Shown: piece by piece, positions 13,902 to 14,875 of the stretch
How positions within the stretch are numbered: position 1 is the first letter of the stretch
How the letters are laid out: each line of letters begins with the position of its first letter
The notes under the pieces: generated by a model
The model's database searches: none
Told to the model about the DNA's origin: nothing
Seen by the model: the letters and a program-made list of their open reading frames with translations, nothing else
Translations under genes and position numbers: made by a program
DNA from: UBA11889 sp046582115
Lineage (GTDB): Bacteria; Pseudomonadota; Gammaproteobacteria; Pseudomonadales; Azotimanducaceae
Assembly (NCBI GenBank): GCA_046582115.1
Contig: JAYGFA010000057.1
Coordinates: forward strand, 1-14,875
DNA: 14,875 nucleotides
Reading direction: 5' to 3'

Positions 13902-14875
13902 TCAAGCCACTTCAAAGGCATCCGTCAGCGACGCGACGAAACCCTGGGACCAAAAGATCCCGCGGGATCCCTTCACCAGCAAAATATCTCCGGTTCGCGT
14001 CACCGACAACAAATAATCGATCAACGCTCGGTCGGCCCGCTCGAAATGGTTCATCCGATGTTTACGATCTAAACACGCATCCAGCGCCCGCATATGTTTT
14101 CCTACACAGACCACACCATCAATACCATCCATGTGGGCTTCAAGCTCTCGGTGATAATTTGCGGAATCTTCCCCGAGCTCAAGCATGTCCCCCAACACTG
14201 CAATGCGGCGGCCTCCTGCGGATCCAGCAAGCACCTCTAGGGCAGCCCTCATGCTGTCGGGGTTTGCGTTGTAGCTATCGTCAATCAAAGTCACGCGTCC
14301 GCAGGATATCCGGTTGCCACGGCCTTCGGGTATCGACGAGGTGCGAATCTGTTCGAGCAATCGGGGTGACTGCCCTAGCGCGACGACGACTGCGCTGGCC
14401 GCCGCCAACGTCATGGCGCGATGCTTGCCTCCGCCGGGAATATCCAACTCGATTCTTCCTGAAGGCGTTTGCAACGCAACCCAGTCCGGCGTCTCCTCGA
14501 CAATACACACATCGGCGGACGGACCTCGACCAAATCGAAGTGAATCGATACCGCTAGGAACGGTCAAATCGGGATCGTCCGCCAACACCAGTGTCCCATT
14601 CGCGGACAGGCCTTCCACAATAGCCAATTTCTCCTGGCGAAGGGCATCGGTGTCCTTGAAGTACTCGATGTGTGCTGGGGAGACGTTCAAGACCACGGCG
14701 ACATCGGGAGTAACGAGCTGAGACAACGGTCCTATTTCACCTGGGTGATTGGTCCCCAACTCGTACACTGCAGGCATGTCCGATACCGATGTGCGCGCCA
14801 GACTGAGCGGCACGCCAATGTGATTATTTTGACTTCCTTCGGAGGCAAATGCGCCCAATGCGTCTGCAAGAAAGT
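13902..14875 (-). CDS. murF: UDP-MurNAc-tripeptide--D-Ala-D-Ala ligase MurF, partial (5' end beyond right edge)
   Basis: MurF adds D-Ala-D-Ala to UDP-MurNAc-tripeptide, the last cytoplasmic step in the peptidoglycan pentapeptide precursor. The frame is open to the right edge and 323 residues are visible. The N-terminal substrate domain and the P-loop are outside. Visible blocks are NNHIGVPLSL, YELGTNHPGEIG (where most MurF have MGA rather than LGT), VLNVSPAHIEYF with the catalytic-domain histidine, DSYNANPDSMRAAL, AVLGDMLELG, and LLVKGSRG near the C-terminus. The TTG at 14858 is internal and should not be taken as the start. The usual dcw neighbour mraY does not follow; a convergent YiiX-like gene does. 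It could be the essential MurF in a rearranged cluster or a paralog. Confidence 0.9.
   Translation of the reverse strand, partial: FLADALGAFASEGSQNNHIGVPLSLARTSVSDMPAVYELGTNHPGEIGPLSQLVTPDVAVVLNVSPAHIEYFKDTDALRQEKLAIVEGLSANGTLVLADDPDLTVPSGIDSLRFGRGPSADVCIVEETPDWVALQTPSGRIELDIPGGGKHRAMTLAAASAVVVALGQSPRLLEQIRTSSIPEGRGNRISCGRVTLIDDSYNANPDSMRAALEVLAGSAGGRRIAVLGDMLELGEDSANYHRELEAHMDGIDGVVCVGKHMRALDACLDRKHRMNHFERADRALIDYLLSVTRTGDILLVKGSRGIFWSQGFVASLTDAFEVA

Noticed and set aside
1..14875. Mobile elements, CRISPR arrays, toxin-antitoxin pairs, defence or phage genes
   Set aside because: All substantial coding capacity is taken by recognisable housekeeping or secretion genes; no direct-repeat arrays, transposase motifs or tRNA-associated breakpoints were seen.

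Overview
The window looks like ordinary chromosomal DNA of a gammaproteobacterium. The evidence is the type II secretion gene order, the ETF and ETF-quinone oxidoreductase pair of the Pseudomonas-like type, the DUF1285 gene, and mid-range GC content by eye. I cannot name a genus. Coding density is very high, no gap exceeds 300 bases, and I see no tRNA, rRNA, insertion sequence, CRISPR array, phage gene or integration site.

Layout. Positions 1-6757, minus strand: a type II secretion (T2SS, general secretory pathway) operon in the order gspE-F-G-H-I-J-K-L. gspL runs off the left edge. It encodes the cytoplasmic ATPase (E), the inner-membrane platform (F, L), the major pseudopilin (G) and four minor pseudopilins (H, I, J, K). 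The outer-membrane secretin GspD and GspC are not upstream of gspE, so they must lie beyond the left edge or elsewhere. Positions 6931-7959, plus strand: an aspartate carbamoyltransferase (pyrB), divergent from gspE. Positions 7971-9649, minus strand: etfB-etfA, encoding electron transfer flavoprotein. Positions 9792-11450, plus strand: ETF-ubiquinone oxidoreductase, divergent from etfBA. Together these last three carry electrons from flavin dehydrogenases into the quinone pool. Positions 11482-13003, minus strand: moaA (first step of molybdenum cofactor synthesis) followed by a DUF1285 gene. Positions 13056-13898, plus strand: a YiiX-like permuted NlpC/P60 hydrolase. Positions 13902-14875, minus strand: the C-terminal part of murF (peptidoglycan precursor ligase), cut by the right edge.

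The strands alternate: the divergent pairs are gspE/pyrB, etfB/ETF-QO and moaA/yiiX-like, and the convergent pairs are pyrB/etfA, ETF-QO/DUF1285 and yiiX-like/murF. Many starts are not ATG (GTG for gspE, gspI, gspK, DUF1285 and ETF-QO; TTG for pyrB and possibly gspH). Inside the gsp operon four junctions share exactly one nucleotide between stop and start. I found no convincing new biological system. The points most worth checking are the start of gspH, the pyrB leader, the YiiX-like hydrolase, and the murF that is not followed by mraY.
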